Assembly (NCBI GenBank): GCA_035758575.1 | Contig: DASTXH010000009.1 | Span: 1-49,211, forward strand | Source: JANWHZ01 sp035758575 | GTDB lineage: Bacteria > Patescibacteriota > Saccharimonadia > Saccharimonadales > UBA4665 | Direction of reading: 5' to 3' | Length of the DNA stretch: 49,211 nt | Shown: positions 48,861 through 49,211 of the stretch, piece by piece | Layout: every line of letters starts with the position of its first letter | Position numbering within the stretch: the first letter of the stretch is position 1 | Notes under the pieces: generated by a model | Databases searched by the model: none | Told to the model about the DNA's origin: nothing | The model's input: only the letters and a program-made list of their open reading frames with translations | Made by a program: the position numbers and the translations under genes

Positions 48861-49211
48861 TTACTGTTGCGGCAGCCAGTTGATAAGCAGATCTGGCTGC
48901 AGGCCGGCTGCATGTGCCGCAGTCACAAAGGCATTTAGATCTTCGGCAAATGTGCTGCGGAAGTGCATCAGCACGATGTCGCCGGCACGCATATGGCCGT
49001 TTTGGTAGGCGATAGCGCCATTGTTTATAGTCGCATCCCACATTATTAGAACTTTCATGTTGCAGGCGGCCGCGGCGCGCAATGTGTCGCTATTATAGGC
49101 GCCGCCGGACGGGCGGAACAGCACGGGGCGCTTGCCGAACCATTCGGTAAATATATCGGCGTTTTGGCAAATGTCTGTCTTTTGTTGGTCGTAGGTGAGG
49201 TTGGTAAGGAG
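48861..49211 (-). CDS. Polysaccharide deacetylase (NodB/CE4), 3' part
   Basis: The frame is open to the window edge; 116 C-terminal residues are visible before a TAA at 48863-48861. VLFRPSGGAYNSDTLRAAAA is CE4 motif 3 (R-P-x-G), and RAGDIVLMHFRSTFAEDLNA is motif 5 (L-H region), with DATINNGAI between them. The metal-binding motifs 1 and 2 lie outside. The enzyme would remove acetyl groups from cell-wall or capsule amino sugars outside the cell. LMHF lacks the Asp of the more common LLHD. The fusion gene follows 50 bases downstream with its own promoter. Confidence 0.85.
   Translation of the reverse strand, partial: LLTNLTYDQQKTDICQNADIFTEWFGKRPVLFRPSGGAYNSDTLRAAAACNMKVLIMWDATINNGAIAYQNGHMRAGDIVLMHFRSTFAEDLNAFVTAAHAAGLQPDLLINWLPQQ

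Noticed and set aside
1..49211. CRISPR array, rRNA or complete tRNA genes
   Set aside because: No regularly spaced repeats, and no rRNA or cloverleaf tRNA sequence, were seen in the non-coding intervals.

Overview
The window looks like part of the chromosome of a candidate-phyla-radiation bacterium, most likely a Saccharibacterium (TM7). This placement is inferred. It rests on very tight gene packing, many 4-base ATGA overlaps, an envelope gene set without outer-membrane genes, a large surface-glycan locus, and UGA used as a normal stop (which argues against Absconditabacteria and Gracilibacteria). The first genes have the order seen near bacterial origins: a probable rnpA tail, yidC, jag, and yvcK.

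Layout. 1-2572: rnpA end, yidC, jag, yvcK. 2550-5972 (minus): three GT4 glycosyltransferases. 6047-20454 (plus): one apparent 13-gene operon with a Wzm/Wzt polysaccharide exporter, aminotransferase, WbqC-like protein, epimerases, ATP-grasp enzyme, phosphoesterase, two five-blade-propeller proteins, methyltransferase, a triple glycosyltransferase and a CapD-like dehydratase. 20500-23207 (minus): rmlA, rmlB and a TrmB-type regulator. 23308-24476: a second, frame-broken YvcK-like gene. 24511-26892 (minus): a GT-C-like membrane protein, an overlapping tiny membrane protein and an EmrE-like flippase. 27001-33640: GT4, an IS30-type element, UbiA prenyltransferase, HAD phosphatase, methyltransferase (minus), and a second GT-C/tiny-protein pair. 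33650-36533 (minus): a secreted lysozyme-like, Ig-repeat protein and its membrane-anchored partner. 36660-40223: prs, manC, manB. 40591-41734: GNAT and an AbrB/Doc toxin-antitoxin pair. 41861-46388: a conjugation-type ATPase, an 80-residue unknown gene with a structured RNA upstream, a DUF1003 protein and a replication-relaxation protein. 46642-49211 (minus): a membrane/GT4 fusion and a truncated polysaccharide deacetylase.

How it fits together. ManB/ManC, RmlA/RmlB, CapD, DegT and the epimerases would supply nucleotide sugars. The many GT2/GT4 enzymes would build a glycan on a lipid carrier, and Wzm/Wzt would export it. Prs, UbiA and the HAD phosphatase could make a polyprenyl-phosphate pentose, flipped by the EmrE-like protein and used outside by the two GT-C-like proteins. 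That is an analogy with the mycobacterial decaprenyl-phosphoribose/arabinose route, not a demonstrated pathway.

The most novel signals are four: a candidate structured RNA at 44875-45053 whose hairpins fold fully only on the minus strand; two paralogous GT-C/tiny-protein cassettes with conserved overlapping frames; a recurring promoter layout that implies leaderless mRNAs; and a palindromic operator that exactly fills the space between the -35 box and the start region of the toxin-antitoxin operon.
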